A stretch of 64,000 nt of DNA from positions 1-64,000 of the forward strand of contig CAKPKR010000001.1 in the NCBI GenBank assembly GCA_934167465.1, given 5' to 3'. The translations under genes were made by a program, and so were the position numbers. The notes beneath the pieces are model-generated. The model made no database searches. It was not told where the DNA came from and saw nothing but the letters and a program-made list of their open reading frames with translations. Shown piece after piece: positions 52,546 to 62,075 of the stretch. How positions within the stretch are numbered: the first letter of the stretch is position 1; every line of letters begins with the position of its first letter. This DNA comes from an uncultured Bacilli bacterium. Its GTDB lineage: Bacteria; Bacillota_I; Bacilli_A; RF39; UBA660.

Positions 52546-54815
52546 TATTTGCCTCCTATTTTTTTATAAACTTCATTATAATTTTTGACTAAAATAAACT
52601 CAATATTATCTTTAACCTCATTTGGAATTTCTTCTAAATCTTTTTCATTTTCATATGGTATTATTATTTTTTTTATATTATTACGGGTTGCCGCTATTGA
52701 TTTTTCTTTAAGACCACCGATTGGTAAAACATCTCCTCTTAAAGTGATTTCTCCAGTCATTGCAGTAGAACAATCTATTTTTAATTTGTTAAATGTACTT
52801 ATAATTGCGGTTGTAAGTGTTATTCCCGCACTTGGTCCATCTTTACTTACTGCTGTATCAGGAATATGAATGTGAATGTCATTATTTACTAAATCCTCAT
52901 ATTTTATATTATATTTTTTATAATTAGATTTAATATAATTAAGAGCTACCGTAGCACTTTCTTTCATTACATCACCAATAGAACCTGTTAATATTAGTTT
53001 ACCACTACCTTTAAAATAATTAACTTCTACAGGTAAGACATCTCCTCCAAATGGTGTGTAAGCTAAAGCATTTACTACACCCACTTTTGATTTTCTATTT
53101 TTGGCATTATCCATATATTTTGGCTTACCTATATATTCAATTATTTTTTTATTATCAATTATAAATTTATTTGATTTAATTTTTGTAGTTGCTAAAGAAG
53201 TAACAATTTTTCTAATTATCATAGATAATATTCTATTTAATTCTCTAACTCCAGCTTCTTTTGTATAATTTCTAATTATTTTTAAAATTACTTCATCTTT
53301 TATTACTACAGAACTATAATTTAAGCCATGCTCTTTACATATGTTTGGTAATAAATGACTTTTAGCAATATCCAATTTTTCATATTCAGTATATCCAGAT
53401 AATTCAACTATTTCTAGTCTATCTTTTAAAGCGTCTGGGATTCCTTCAATATAATTAGCTGTTGCTATAAACATAACTTTAGACAAATCATATTCTTCTT
53501 CTATGTAGTTATCGCTAAAATATTTATTTTGTTCAGGATCTAAGATTTCTAGTAAAACACTTGCTGGATCACCTTTGAAGTTTTTTACCATTTTATCTAT
53601 TTCATCTATTAAAAATACAGGATTAGAACTCTTAGCCTTCCTTATTGAAGAAATAATTCTTCCAGGACTTGCTCCAATATATGTTTTTCTATGTCCGATT
53701 AATTCAGCTTCGTCATTAACTCCACCAACAGACATTTTGACAAATTTTCTATGCATAGAATTTGCTATAGACTTTGCTAAAGATGTTTTTCCAACACCAG
53801 GAGGACCAACTAAACAAATTATAGGAGCTCTTAAGCTATTAGTTACTTGTTTAACTGCTAAATATTCAATAATTCTTGTTTTAACATTTTCTAAACCATT
53901 ATGAGATTTATCTAAAATATCTTTAACATCAAGTAAATCATCATTATCAATTGTATGTTTATTCCAAGGTAAATCTAATAACCATTCAATATAATTTCTC
54001 GTAATACTTACTTCAGGTGATGTTGGTTGTAATGATTCATATCTTTTGATTTCTAATTCAATTTTAGTTTTTATTTTATTTGGTGCATCTAATAAATTTA
54101 ATTTTTCTTTTAAAGAATCTAAGTCATTTTCTTTAATTGATTTTTCATTTAGTTCTTCTTTTATTACTTTTATTTTTTCTCTCAAAATAAATTCTCTTTG
54201 AGCTTCATCTAGATTTTTTTTGACTCTGTCATCTATTTCTTTTTCAAGTTCAAATATTTGTTCTTCTTTATAAATGTCTTCTAAAATCATTTCTGCTCTT
54301 TTTACAGGATTTATTTCATACAAATATTCATTTGTTCTTTCAATATTAACTTGTAAATAAGGAACAATTAAATCTGTTATCTTGTTTAAATCATTACTAT
54401 TTTTTATTAAAGATAATACGCCATTCGATACATAGGGAATTATTTTAGTAAATTTTTCTAATTCACTATTCAATTTTTCAATATATATTTGATTATTATT
54501 TTCTATTTCTATTTCTTCAACATTTACTTCATCATCGATTAAATATTCCAATATATTGGCTCTTTTTAAGCCATTTAATATTACTCTTATTTGATTGTTT
54601 GGTAGTTCTAATTTATGTTCTATTTCACAAATAACACCAAAATAAGATAGTTCTTTACTATTATTTATATCATAGACTATTAATATTTTATTATTATGAA
54701 ATTTCATTGCTTTATCTATTATAGATTTCATTTCATTATTTAAATCTATACGGATTTCATTGTTAGGTAATAATACTATTCCTTTTAACATAATAACAGG
54801 TAAAGTAAGTTTCAT
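52545..54815 (-). CDS. lon: ATP-dependent protease Lon
   Basis: 756 aa. N-terminal LAN domain (LPVIMLKGIVLLPNNEIRI), coiled coil, AAA+ module with Walker A VGPPGVGKTSLAK and Walker B VFLIDEIDKM, and C-terminal protease with the catalytic Ser in KDGPSAGITL and Lys in GGLKEKSIAA. Degrades misfolded and regulatory proteins. ATG at 54815 with AGAGGTGAT. Confidence 0.97.
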   Translation of the reverse strand: MKLTLPVIMLKGIVLLPNNEIRIDLNNEMKSIIDKAMKFHNNKILIVYDINNSKELSYFGVICEIEHKLELPNNQIRVILNGLKRANILEYLIDDEVNVEEIEIENNNQIYIEKLNSELEKFTKIIPYVSNGVLSLIKNSNDLNKITDLIVPYLQVNIERTNEYLYEINPVKRAEMILEDIYKEEQIFELEKEIDDRVKKNLDEAQREFILREKIKVIKEELNEKSIKENDLDSLKEKLNLLDAPNKIKTKIELEIKRYESLQPTSPEVSITRNYIEWLLDLPWNKHTIDNDDLLDVKDILDKSHNGLENVKTRIIEYLAVKQVTNSLRAPIICLVGPPGVGKTSLAKSIANSMHRKFVKMSVGGVNDEAELIGHRKTYIGASPGRIISSIRKAKSSNPVFLIDEIDKMVKNFKGDPASVLLEILDPEQNKYFSDNYIEEEYDLSKVMFIATANYIEGIPDALKDRLEIVELSGYTEYEKLDIAKSHLLPNICKEHGLNYSSVVIKDEVILKIIRNYTKEAGVRELNRILSMIIRKIVTSLATTKIKSNKFIIDNKKIIEYIGKPKYMDNAKNRKSKVGVVNALAYTPFGGDVLPVEVNYFKGSGKLILTGSIGDVMKESATVALNYIKSNYKKYNIKYEDLVNNDIHIHIPDTAVSKDGPSAGITLTTAIISTFNKLKIDCSTAMTGEITLRGDVLPIGGLKEKSIAATRNNIKKIIIPYENEKDLEEIPNEVKDNIEFILVKNYNEVYKKIGGK

Positions 54816-54840
54816 AATAATCACCTCTAAATTGTTTTTT

Positions 54841-54869
54841 ATTATAATATAAATGATTTAAAAAATCAA
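54841..54869 (-). promoter_or_regulatory. Promoter of lon
   Basis: Minus strand TTGATT (54864-54869), 17-bp spacer, TATAAT (54841-54846). No CIRCE- or CtsR-type site noticed nearby. Confidence 0.7.
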
Positions 54870-54893
54870 CAAAAAAAAATCACTATTCAGTGA
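54868..54893 (-). terminator. Terminator of rmuC
   Basis: Minus-strand TCACT/AGTGA hairpin with A-run before and nine T after. Confidence 0.75.
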
Positions 54894-55965
54894 CTTTATC
54901 ATATTCTAGTTGATTGATTTCAACATGGTTAATTGAATTAAATCTTTTTGTTATTTTTTCAGTTGTTGTATGGATTTCTTTGACATCTTTACCAACAGTT
55001 TCAATACTTCTAGATAGTTTATCCCATCTATCTTTGTATCGTTTAAAGTCTTCATCTAAAAGTTTTAATTCTTTATGGATTACTTTTGTATATTTATCTC
55101 TTTCTAGATTCATCATTACTACTTGAATGGTTGTTAGGGTACTCATCAAAGTTGTTGGACTTGCAATCCATACTCTTTTTTTATAAGCATATTCTACTAT
55201 ATCATTATGGTAGGCATTTATTTCAGCAAATATAGCTTCAGCTGGTAAAAATAGTATTGCTTGGTCTGATGTAACACCTGGAATTATATATTTATCGTGG
55301 ATAGCATCTATATGTTTTTTCATATCCATTCTAAACATTTTCTCTGCTTTTTCTCTTTCTAAGCTACTTATTTTTTTGTCAACCATTATTTGGTAATGTT
55401 CTAATGGAAATTTTGAATCTATTCCTATTAGTCCTAAAGGTTCAGGAGCAAATAGTGCACAATCTACGATTGTTCCGTTTTCAAATCCATATTGTAATTT
55501 ATATATTTTATCATTATTTTCTCCAAATACATTAGCCATTATATTTTTTAAATTAACTTCGCCAAATATTCCTCTTGTTTTTTTATCGGTTAATACTCCT
55601 TGTAATGAAACAATGTCATTAGATAATGTATCTATTTTCTTTTGAGCTTCGTCTATTTTTGATAGTCTTTCTAATACTGATGTAAATGTTTTATTTGTTT
55701 TTTCAAAGTTTTGATCTAATCTTTCATTTACTTGATCATTGATTAATCTTAATTTATATTCAATTTTTTCATTTAAGTTAGTAAAATCATCATTCATTTC
55801 TTTTGTTAATGAATTTTTGAATTCACCAAATTCTCTTATCATATTTGTTTCTAATTTTCCTAATCTTTCTGTAATATTTAATTCATTTGAATTATTGTTT
55901 TTTAATACTAATATTAGTACCAAAATAAATATTACTACTAATAAACTTATTATTATATATTCCAT
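54883..55965 (-). CDS. rmuC: DNA recombination protein RmuC
   Basis: 360 aa. One N-terminal membrane helix (2-22), coiled coil (about 35-125), then the RmuC domain: RGIFGEVNLKNIMANVFGEN, IGIDSKFPLEHYQ, FLPAEAIFAEINAYH and WIASPTTLMSTLTTIQ. Limits inversions at inverted repeats in E. coli. Eight bases downstream of a DedA-like gene with GGAGGAAAC. Confidence 0.93.
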   Translation of the reverse strand: MEYIIISLLVVIFILVLILVLKNNNSNELNITERLGKLETNMIREFGEFKNSLTKEMNDDFTNLNEKIEYKLRLINDQVNERLDQNFEKTNKTFTSVLERLSKIDEAQKKIDTLSNDIVSLQGVLTDKKTRGIFGEVNLKNIMANVFGENNDKIYKLQYGFENGTIVDCALFAPEPLGLIGIDSKFPLEHYQIMVDKKISSLEREKAEKMFRMDMKKHIDAIHDKYIIPGVTSDQAILFLPAEAIFAEINAYHNDIVEYAYKKRVWIASPTTLMSTLTTIQVVMMNLERDKYTKVIHKELKLLDEDFKRYKDRWDKLSRSIETVGKDVKEIHTTTEKITKRFNSINHVEINQLEYDKVTE

Positions 55966-55973
55966 GTTTCCTC

Positions 55974-56555
55974 CTACAAATTAAATTTTTTATTTACTAT
56001 TTTGGATAATATGAATGAACCCAAAATTAAAATTAATATTTTAATAATTACTCCTATATCTGTTATACTCTCTAGAAATGTCGCTGCAATAAAAGCCCAA
56101 AAATATACAATAAATATTTTAGAACAAAGAAGTGCTAAAAAATATTTTTTATATTCCATTTCTGATAAACCTGCTGCAATATTTATTGAGAATGCTGGTG
56201 TAAAAGGCATTGCTAAAATAAGAACTAAATTTGAAAATTTTATTTCATTTATTTTATTTATAAAATTAATCAATTTAGTATGTTTATATAGTTTTCTATA
56301 TGCAAATAGTCTAATTTTATTAAAAAACCAATAACTTATTGTACAACCTATCATTGTTCCAATCCAAGATACAATATATCCTACAATTGGACCAAAAGCT
56401 ACTACATTAATAGCTATAAATACTGAAAGTGGTAATGCGGGAATAATTGATTCTAAAACGATTATTAACATACCAACTAATAAACTTAAAAATATATTAT
56501 GTGTACTTACAAATAATTCTATCCATTCTACGATAGTTGCTATTATACTTTCCAT
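55974..56555 (-). CDS. DedA/VTT-domain (TMEM64-like) membrane protein
   Basis: 193 aa, about five hydrophobic segments. ESIIPALPLSVFIAINVVAFG and GYIVSWIGTMIGCTISYWF match the VTT/SNARE-associated family; NLVLILAMPFTPAFSINIAAG is the second conserved block. Members scramble or transport lipids. Operon with rmuC. Confidence 0.85.
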   Translation of the reverse strand: MESIIATIVEWIELFVSTHNIFLSLLVGMLIIVLESIIPALPLSVFIAINVVAFGPIVGYIVSWIGTMIGCTISYWFFNKIRLFAYRKLYKHTKLINFINKINEIKFSNLVLILAMPFTPAFSINIAAGLSEMEYKKYFLALLCSKIFIVYFWAFIAATFLESITDIGVIIKILILILGSFILSKIVNKKFNL

Positions 56556-56605
56556 TTTTTCACCTATTATTATTATAATACAAATATTATTATTTTAAAA
56601 GATAA

Positions 56606-56632
56606 TAATAAAAACTCTATTACAGAGTTCTT
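56606..56632 (-). terminator. Terminator of the rhodanese gene
   Basis: Minus-strand GAACTCTG/TAGAGTTT hairpin followed by a T-rich stretch. Confidence 0.65.
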
Positions 56633-56918
56633 ATTTTTTCATTATCCATTCTTCATATCCACCGATAATATTAACGACACTATATCCTTGATTATATAAC
56701 ATATTACATACTTTAACACTAGTTAGTCCTTTTTGGCAATATATAAAATATCTTTTATTTTTTTCTAAATATTTACTTGGATTCATAGTTAATTCTTGAT
56801 AAGGAATATTGATAGCACCATCGATATGATTATTATTATAACTTTGACTACTTCTTATATCAATAATAATTGGATTACTATATGTTAATAATTCGCTTAT
56901 CTGAATACTTGGCATCAT
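56631..56918 (-). CDS. Single-domain rhodanese-like protein
   Basis: 95 aa. IIDIRSSQSYNNNHIDGAINIP and the active-site loop YCQKGLTSVKVC with the catalytic Cys. Complete small rhodanese; transfers or senses persulfide sulfur. Possibly related to the sulfur chemistry of SufS, without direct evidence. Confidence 0.92.
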   Translation of the reverse strand: MMPSIQISELLTYSNPIIIDIRSSQSYNNNHIDGAINIPYQELTMNPSKYLEKNKRYFIYCQKGLTSVKVCNMLYNQGYSVVNIIGGYEEWIMKK

Positions 56919-57007
56919 TTTACCACCCAGTATAATATATGAAATGATTTTATTAATAATTATAGAGAATGACTATAAGATGTTAATTAAATGTAAAAGT
57001 TTTTTTA

Positions 57008-57907
57008 TTAAAATATATTATATTTCTTGTAATTCATAAGTTGTATTAAAGATTCTCTTCCATCACTACAATATGACATTATATATTTGTCTTCTTCTTT
57101 TGTAATTATTATTCCTATTGTTTTATCTTGATTTATTCTTTTTATATTTTTATCAATATAATTCATATAGGTTTCTATTTGTCCTATATGTTCTTTTTTT
57201 AGTTTCGTTATTTTTAGTTCTACTACGACATAACAATTATACTCTATGTTATATAATAATAAATCTATATAATTATAGCTATTTCCTATCTTTATTTTAT
57301 ATTCATTTTTAATATAACAAAAACCATTACCTAATTGTTCTAAAAAATCATTCATATTTTCTAAGATTAATTGTTGCAACATCTTTTCTTTTACTATCTC
57401 TTTATTTGTATTTAAAATTATAGGATTTTTTACTAAATCTTGAACTTCTAATTTATCTTCGTTTTTTAACTTTTCTTTTGTTTTTTTCATCTAATCTTTC
57501 ATATTCTTTTGTATTTTTCCTCTTAATTCTTTTACAGATAAATTTTGCTCTTCTGAAATTTTTATATAATAGTTAATTTGATTCATATCATCTATCGATA
57601 AAATTAAATCATAATGCGACCAACATAATCTTGGCGACAATGTCGCCACTTTTTGATTGCAGAAAATTTCATAAAATTTTTTAAATCTATATAATATTCT
57701 GATTCCAAATTTTTTACCTAATTCACTTGTTAATTTTTCAGAATATTTTTTGATAATTCCCTCTCCATAATGTTTACCTGCTTCACTTAACATTTTTCCT
57801 ACATTATAATATGTTTGTAAATCACTTCTATTTTTACTATAATCTTTTATTTTTTTATAAACCTCATTATTTATTAATTCTTGTTTAATATTTTCATAAT
57901 AATTCAT
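57008..57907 (-). pseudogene. Split DUF1016/YhcG-family gene, copy D
   Basis: Same family as the 13-16 kb array. First frame 57491-57907 encodes the N-terminal domain (138 aa, RSDLQTYYNVGKMLSEAGKH; VATLSPRLCWSHY) and ends at TAG; the second (57008-57490) starts with the directly following ATG and encodes the nuclease domain (YIDLLLYN, VVVELKITK). Compared with copy A a 4-bp loss near 57512 and one extra A in the run at 57481-57487 cause the split. A further 2-bp gain near 57055 changes the last 15 residues. Probably decaying, but the TAGATG junction might allow two separate products. Confidence 0.8.
57632..57648. repeat. Intragenic palindrome of DUF1016 copy D
   Basis: Perfect 7-bp arms (TGGCGAC / GTCGCCA) with centre AAT on the plus strand, at the same protein position as in copies A-C. 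Confidence 0.85.
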
Positions 57908-57921
57908 AAAATCACTCCCTA

Positions 57922-57966
57922 AATGTAATCTACATTAACACTTAAAAAGTAAAAATTTTGTCAAAA
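57922..57966 (-). promoter_or_regulatory. Promoter/operator-like region of DUF1016 copy D
   Basis: Minus-strand TTGACA at the upstream end followed by the same block as before copy C, with a perfect inverted repeat AATGTA-ATC-TACATT (57922-57936, plus strand). Confidence 0.5.
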
Positions 57967-57991
57967 AAAGAATAATGCATAACATTATTCA
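57961..57991 (-). terminator. Terminator of the T4SS/conjugation operon
   Basis: Minus-strand GAATAATG/CATTATTC hairpin followed by seven T, overlapping the last codons of the VirD4 gene. Its T-run merges with the TTGACA of the next promoter. Confidence 0.8.
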
Positions 57992-60009
57992 TCACTAAAG
58001 AAATCATCAAAGAATTGATCATCTGTAATTTCATTAATATCAAATTTTTCTTCTTTGATTGGTTCTTCTTTTTTAGAATCAGTTGTCTTTTGTTTTTCTT
58101 GTTGTTCTTTTTCTCTTTTTTCTTCTTCTTCCAATTCTGCTATTTTTGCATCTATTCTTTTTACTAAATCATCAACATTTAGCCCTCCTCCACCAACTGG
58201 TGATGGTTTATCCATTCCCATGCCTGGGAAAAATGGAGGCATCATATTATTAGCCTTAGGAGCATCTTCACCTAACATTTCTTTTATTTTTTTATCTCGT
58301 TTTTCATTTACAAATTCTTTAATATCAAATACTGGTACCTTTTTCTTTTCTCTTGTTGGATAGCCAGCTTTAGGATAACTTTTTCCCCATAAACCTTCTT
58401 TGTCCATTTTCCAAGCAGGAGTCATTTTAGTTTTAAAAGGCATTTCTCTCGTTCTTATAATAATCATTGTATACATTGGTAAACGTTGTAAATCTGAAAC
58501 TGTAACAAGTGGAGTTGAAGCTGTTTTATCATCTTTCTTTGATTTTACTTCACCACACATCTTACTAATTTCTTCTAAGGCAGATAACTCTGAACTAATT
58601 AAATATATCCAGTTACCACAGTTACCTTTAATTGTATCTCCTTTTTCTTTACCATACACTTCTGTTAATTGAGCAAAGTTTTGGATAATAAAGGTAAATC
58701 TTATTAATCTTGAACGGGCAGCTGTTACCATAGCATCAGCATCTTTTAAAGGTGGCATATTAGCAAACTCATCTAGAATAAAATTAGTTTTAAATGGTAG
58801 TTTACCACCATTAGCATATGCTACATCAATTAAAGTTTCATAACATTGTTTAACAAATATTGTAGCAAGAGGATGGTAAGTTTTCTTTTCATCATGGATG
58901 ATTATAAATACAGCTGTCTTCTTTCTACCAATATCTTTCATATCAAAATCACTGTGTGATAACATTTCAGATAAATTTTCTTTTGAAGAAAACAATTTTA
59001 TTTTTTGTTTAAACACTGATAAAATACTACCTTTTGTATCATTTGGTGCCATTAATGTACTAGCAACATTTATATAAGCTGGAGAAGATTGTTCTTTATC
59101 ACTAAAGTATTCTTTCATATAAGTGGTACCACCTATTTTATCTTCACCAACAGTAGTCATTAAATTTATTGTATTTAAATTTATTTCTTCTTCTTTAGCA
59201 TCTTCAAAAAGAGCTAAACAAAGACCTACAAAATAGTCAGCTGAAGTATTTTCCCAGAATGGATCTTGTCCTTTACTTGATTCATCATAAAGAATGTTTT
59301 TTGCTAAATCATCTAATAATTCTGTGGCTTTATCTATGTTTCCTTCTTTATATAAACTATATGGTAAAGTTATTGGATTCCAACAATTACCATTTTGAGG
59401 ATTACGGAAGTTTAATAATATTATATTATAACCTTTTTCCTTTAATTCTTCGGCATTTCTTTCGTATATTTCTCCTTTTGGATCTGTTATAATCATTGAT
59501 TCCCCTGCTTTAGCAAGTGTTTTAACCATTGGTTGAACTATACTTTCAGTTTTACCTGATGCAGTTGATCCAATAACTAAATTATGCCATTCACCAGAAT
59601 CAACCCAAATTTCTTTACCATTATTCATTAAAGGAATTCCTCCAACATCTGATTCTTCAGCTAAAGGGTTAATTTTTACTAAATGTTTTTGCATTTCTTT
59701 ATCAGTAGCCCATCTAGAATATCCTTTTTCTTTTTTAGGACTTAAGTCCAACCCTATTCCTTTTTCTCTTTCAAAAAAATGACCAGATACGCTAGTGAAA
59801 GCAGCTATAAGTGCTATCAAATAAAATACCATTACAGGAGCAAAGTATTCTACTGTAAAACCTGGTAATGGATTAAGTCCTGAAAATGTTGAATCTTTTA
59901 TGAATGAGACAACATTTAATACAGCTATATCCACAATATAAAATAATACAATGGCAAAAATCACAAATATTACAACATCTTTTGGTTCTGCCTTAAATTT
60001 CAATTTCAT
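57985..60009 (-). CDS. VirD4/TraG-type type IV coupling protein
   Basis: 674 aa. Two N-terminal membrane helices (about 12-33, 52-75), Walker A VIGSTASGKTESIV, Walker B FILDEFANMPPL and the VirD4 block IIQNFAQLTEVYGKEKGDTI. An acidic, glutamate-rich tail of about 70 residues may bind substrates. It docks relaxosome or effector proteins to the secretion channel and fuels transfer. Last gene of the cluster; no relaxase in the window. Confidence 0.94.
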   Translation of the reverse strand: MKLKFKAEPKDVVIFVIFAIVLFYIVDIAVLNVVSFIKDSTFSGLNPLPGFTVEYFAPVMVFYLIALIAAFTSVSGHFFEREKGIGLDLSPKKEKGYSRWATDKEMQKHLVKINPLAEESDVGGIPLMNNGKEIWVDSGEWHNLVIGSTASGKTESIVQPMVKTLAKAGESMIITDPKGEIYERNAEELKEKGYNIILLNFRNPQNGNCWNPITLPYSLYKEGNIDKATELLDDLAKNILYDESSKGQDPFWENTSADYFVGLCLALFEDAKEEEINLNTINLMTTVGEDKIGGTTYMKEYFSDKEQSSPAYINVASTLMAPNDTKGSILSVFKQKIKLFSSKENLSEMLSHSDFDMKDIGRKKTAVFIIIHDEKKTYHPLATIFVKQCYETLIDVAYANGGKLPFKTNFILDEFANMPPLKDADAMVTAARSRLIRFTFIIQNFAQLTEVYGKEKGDTIKGNCGNWIYLISSELSALEEISKMCGEVKSKKDDKTASTPLVTVSDLQRLPMYTMIIIRTREMPFKTKMTPAWKMDKEGLWGKSYPKAGYPTREKKKVPVFDIKEFVNEKRDKKIKEMLGEDAPKANNMMPPFFPGMGMDKPSPVGGGGLNVDDLVKRIDAKIAELEEEEKREKEQQEKQKTTDSKKEEPIKEEKFDINEITDDQFFDDFFSDE

Positions 60010-60019
60010 TTTATCACTC

Positions 60020-60634
60020 CTATAATTTATTATTTTTACTATTTTTTGATTTTAGAATTAATGAAATAACTATACTAATTACAATTATAAAGACAAATAT
60101 GTATATTAGAATATACCTATCTTTATTTAAATTTTTTTCAAATTCGAATTCAATTTTTTTACTATCATAGTTATCCTTAGTAATATACCAATAATAGTTA
60201 TTACCTTCTATCAAATCAGCATTATTTTTTATTACTTTATGATTAGTAACAAATTTGATTTCCAATTTATCATAATCATAGAATTCGTAATCATTTTTTT
60301 GGTAAGGAATACATATAAAACCTTTTGCATCAAATGAATAATGGTTATTATTTTCGATAAATTTAAATTCATTAAAACAAGATTTAATTGCTAGTGATTG
60401 TGAAAAATTATTATAATTGTAATTATATAAATATTTAACGTTATCATTATTTAATTCTATTTGATATAATTGATTCTTCAAAGCATATTGTTCATAAAAT
60501 AAATTTTGATCGACATTTTCAATATCATTAAATATGATTTTTTCTTTTATAACTTTGTCATCAAATTTTACTTCATACTTTAGAGTGCACCCTGTTAATA
60601 GAATAAATAAGGGTATTAATAATTTTTTTTTCAT
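60020..60634 (-). CDS. Lipoprotein with C-terminal membrane anchor, T4SS cluster
   Basis: 204 aa. Signal with lipobox LLTGC (Cys at about 16), a soluble domain and a C-terminal helix (about 173-193) followed by KSKNSKNNKL. No family recognised. Sits 10 bp upstream of the VirD4 gene, so probably an envelope part of the apparatus. Confidence 0.75.
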   Translation of the reverse strand: MKKKLLIPLFILLTGCTLKYEVKFDDKVIKEKIIFNDIENVDQNLFYEQYALKNQLYQIELNNDNVKYLYNYNYNNFSQSLAIKSCFNEFKFIENNNHYSFDAKGFICIPYQKNDYEFYDYDKLEIKFVTNHKVIKNNADLIEGNNYYWYITKDNYDSKKIEFEFEKNLNKDRYILIYIFVFIIVISIVISLILKSKNSKNNKL

Positions 60635-60648
60635 AGAACCACACTTTC

Positions 60649-62055
60649 TTAGTTATCTAATAAATAAACATATCCATTAAATGAACCATCTTTATTCTTT
60701 AATTGCTCTAATGTCAAATCAACTTTTCTAACAGTTGAATGAGCCCACGCATCATCAGTAGAATGTGAAATTGTCCATCCACTTTCAGTTCTCCCATTTC
60801 TCCATCCTTCACTAATTGTTACATATGTTGTTCCCTCTTTTTCGTAAACATTTTCAACAATTGCAACATGTCCATATTGACCTTTTGACCAAGAAACAAT
60901 TGCTCCCGGTTTAGCATCATTTATATTATTTGATTTATTGAAAAAACTTGAGTCAGGATTACTATACCAATCTTGCCCATTTCCAGATGTTTTTTCAATA
61001 CTAGCCAACAATTTTTGCTTTGTTTCATTGTCATAACCAGCTGAATCAATTATTTCTAATGCTCTATGTTTTGCATACCATACACATTGACCAAACAATG
61101 TATTTCCAATATATTTATCTATATCGTAATTATACCAATATCTATTTCTTAAATCAAGTGAGCTACTTGGCGTTTCTCCTGTCGTTCCAAATACTAAACC
61201 ACCAGCAGAATAAGAAACAAAACTAGTTTTTGCTCTATTAAATATTTCATCTATTACATCATTAATATTACTTTCAATTTTATATTCTGGAATGTTTTTT
61301 TCATATACTTCTTTAAATTCAAATCTTTGATATATCCATCCTTGTTTGATATCACCATCATAAGAAGTTTCAAAGTGTTCATTTTCACTATTAGAATATG
61401 ATGTATCTGGAATAACAGAACTACATCCTTCTGAAGAAAGATTAGAAATATGTTTCCCTCCGGCTAATTCATCGAATCTCGTTAAGTCACAAGTATTTAT
61501 AATATTTATAAGACTACATAAATAATTTTGACTAGTTGCATATCTAGCATTTGGATTACTTACAAGTGATTTTAATTGTCCCTCAAGATCAGTAGCACTT
61601 TTAAATGCATTTCTATTAGCAAAATCATTCAATAACCATCTTCCATGATCAGCAAATGATTCACTAGGAGAAGTATAGGTTTTAAAACAAGCCATCGCCT
61701 TATATGTCCCCAAAGTCTTACTATACTCACTTGTTTGAACCCAAGTCCCACCTTTTGTTCTACATTTTGCACCTTCTTGGTTTAATGTATTTTGATCAGT
61801 AGTAAGCGGTAAAGTTTTAATACCAGTTACTTTTATTCCAAACATATTATTACTATTACTAGTTTTTAATGATTGTTCGACTATTCCTTGAGCTAAAGTT
61901 AGAGATGCATATACACCTGTTTGTTTCATACTATCTGTAGCATATGGTCCATATGTTTGTAAAGCACTTTCATAACTACATGATGCTTTTACATTATTTA
62001 TAAACAAAAAAGGTAGTAATACAAATATTACTGCAATTTTTTTACAATGATTCAT
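60649..62055 (-). CDS. GH73-CHAP two-domain peptidoglycan hydrolase (T4SS-associated)
   Basis: 468 aa. Signal peptide (1-24). Glucosaminidase-type domain (about 25-185): SLTLAQGIVEQSLKTSNSNN and MFGIK, with the likely catalytic Glu in GIVEQS. C-terminal CHAP domain (about 315-465): FGQCVWYAKHRALEII with Cys, and YGHVAIVENVYE with His. This pair is typical of conjugation-associated hydrolases (Tn916 Orf14/VirB1-like) that open the wall for the channel. Confidence 0.9.
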   Translation of the reverse strand: MNHCKKIAVIFVLLPFLFINNVKASCSYESALQTYGPYATDSMKQTGVYASLTLAQGIVEQSLKTSNSNNMFGIKVTGIKTLPLTTDQNTLNQEGAKCRTKGGTWVQTSEYSKTLGTYKAMACFKTYTSPSESFADHGRWLLNDFANRNAFKSATDLEGQLKSLVSNPNARYATSQNYLCSLINIINTCDLTRFDELAGGKHISNLSSEGCSSVIPDTSYSNSENEHFETSYDGDIKQGWIYQRFEFKEVYEKNIPEYKIESNINDVIDEIFNRAKTSFVSYSAGGLVFGTTGETPSSSLDLRNRYWYNYDIDKYIGNTLFGQCVWYAKHRALEIIDSAGYDNETKQKLLASIEKTSGNGQDWYSNPDSSFFNKSNNINDAKPGAIVSWSKGQYGHVAIVENVYEKEGTTYVTISEGWRNGRTESGWTISHSTDDAWAHSTVRKVDLTLEQLKNKDGSFNGYVYLLDN

Positions 62056-62075
62056 ACTACCACCTCATTCTATTA

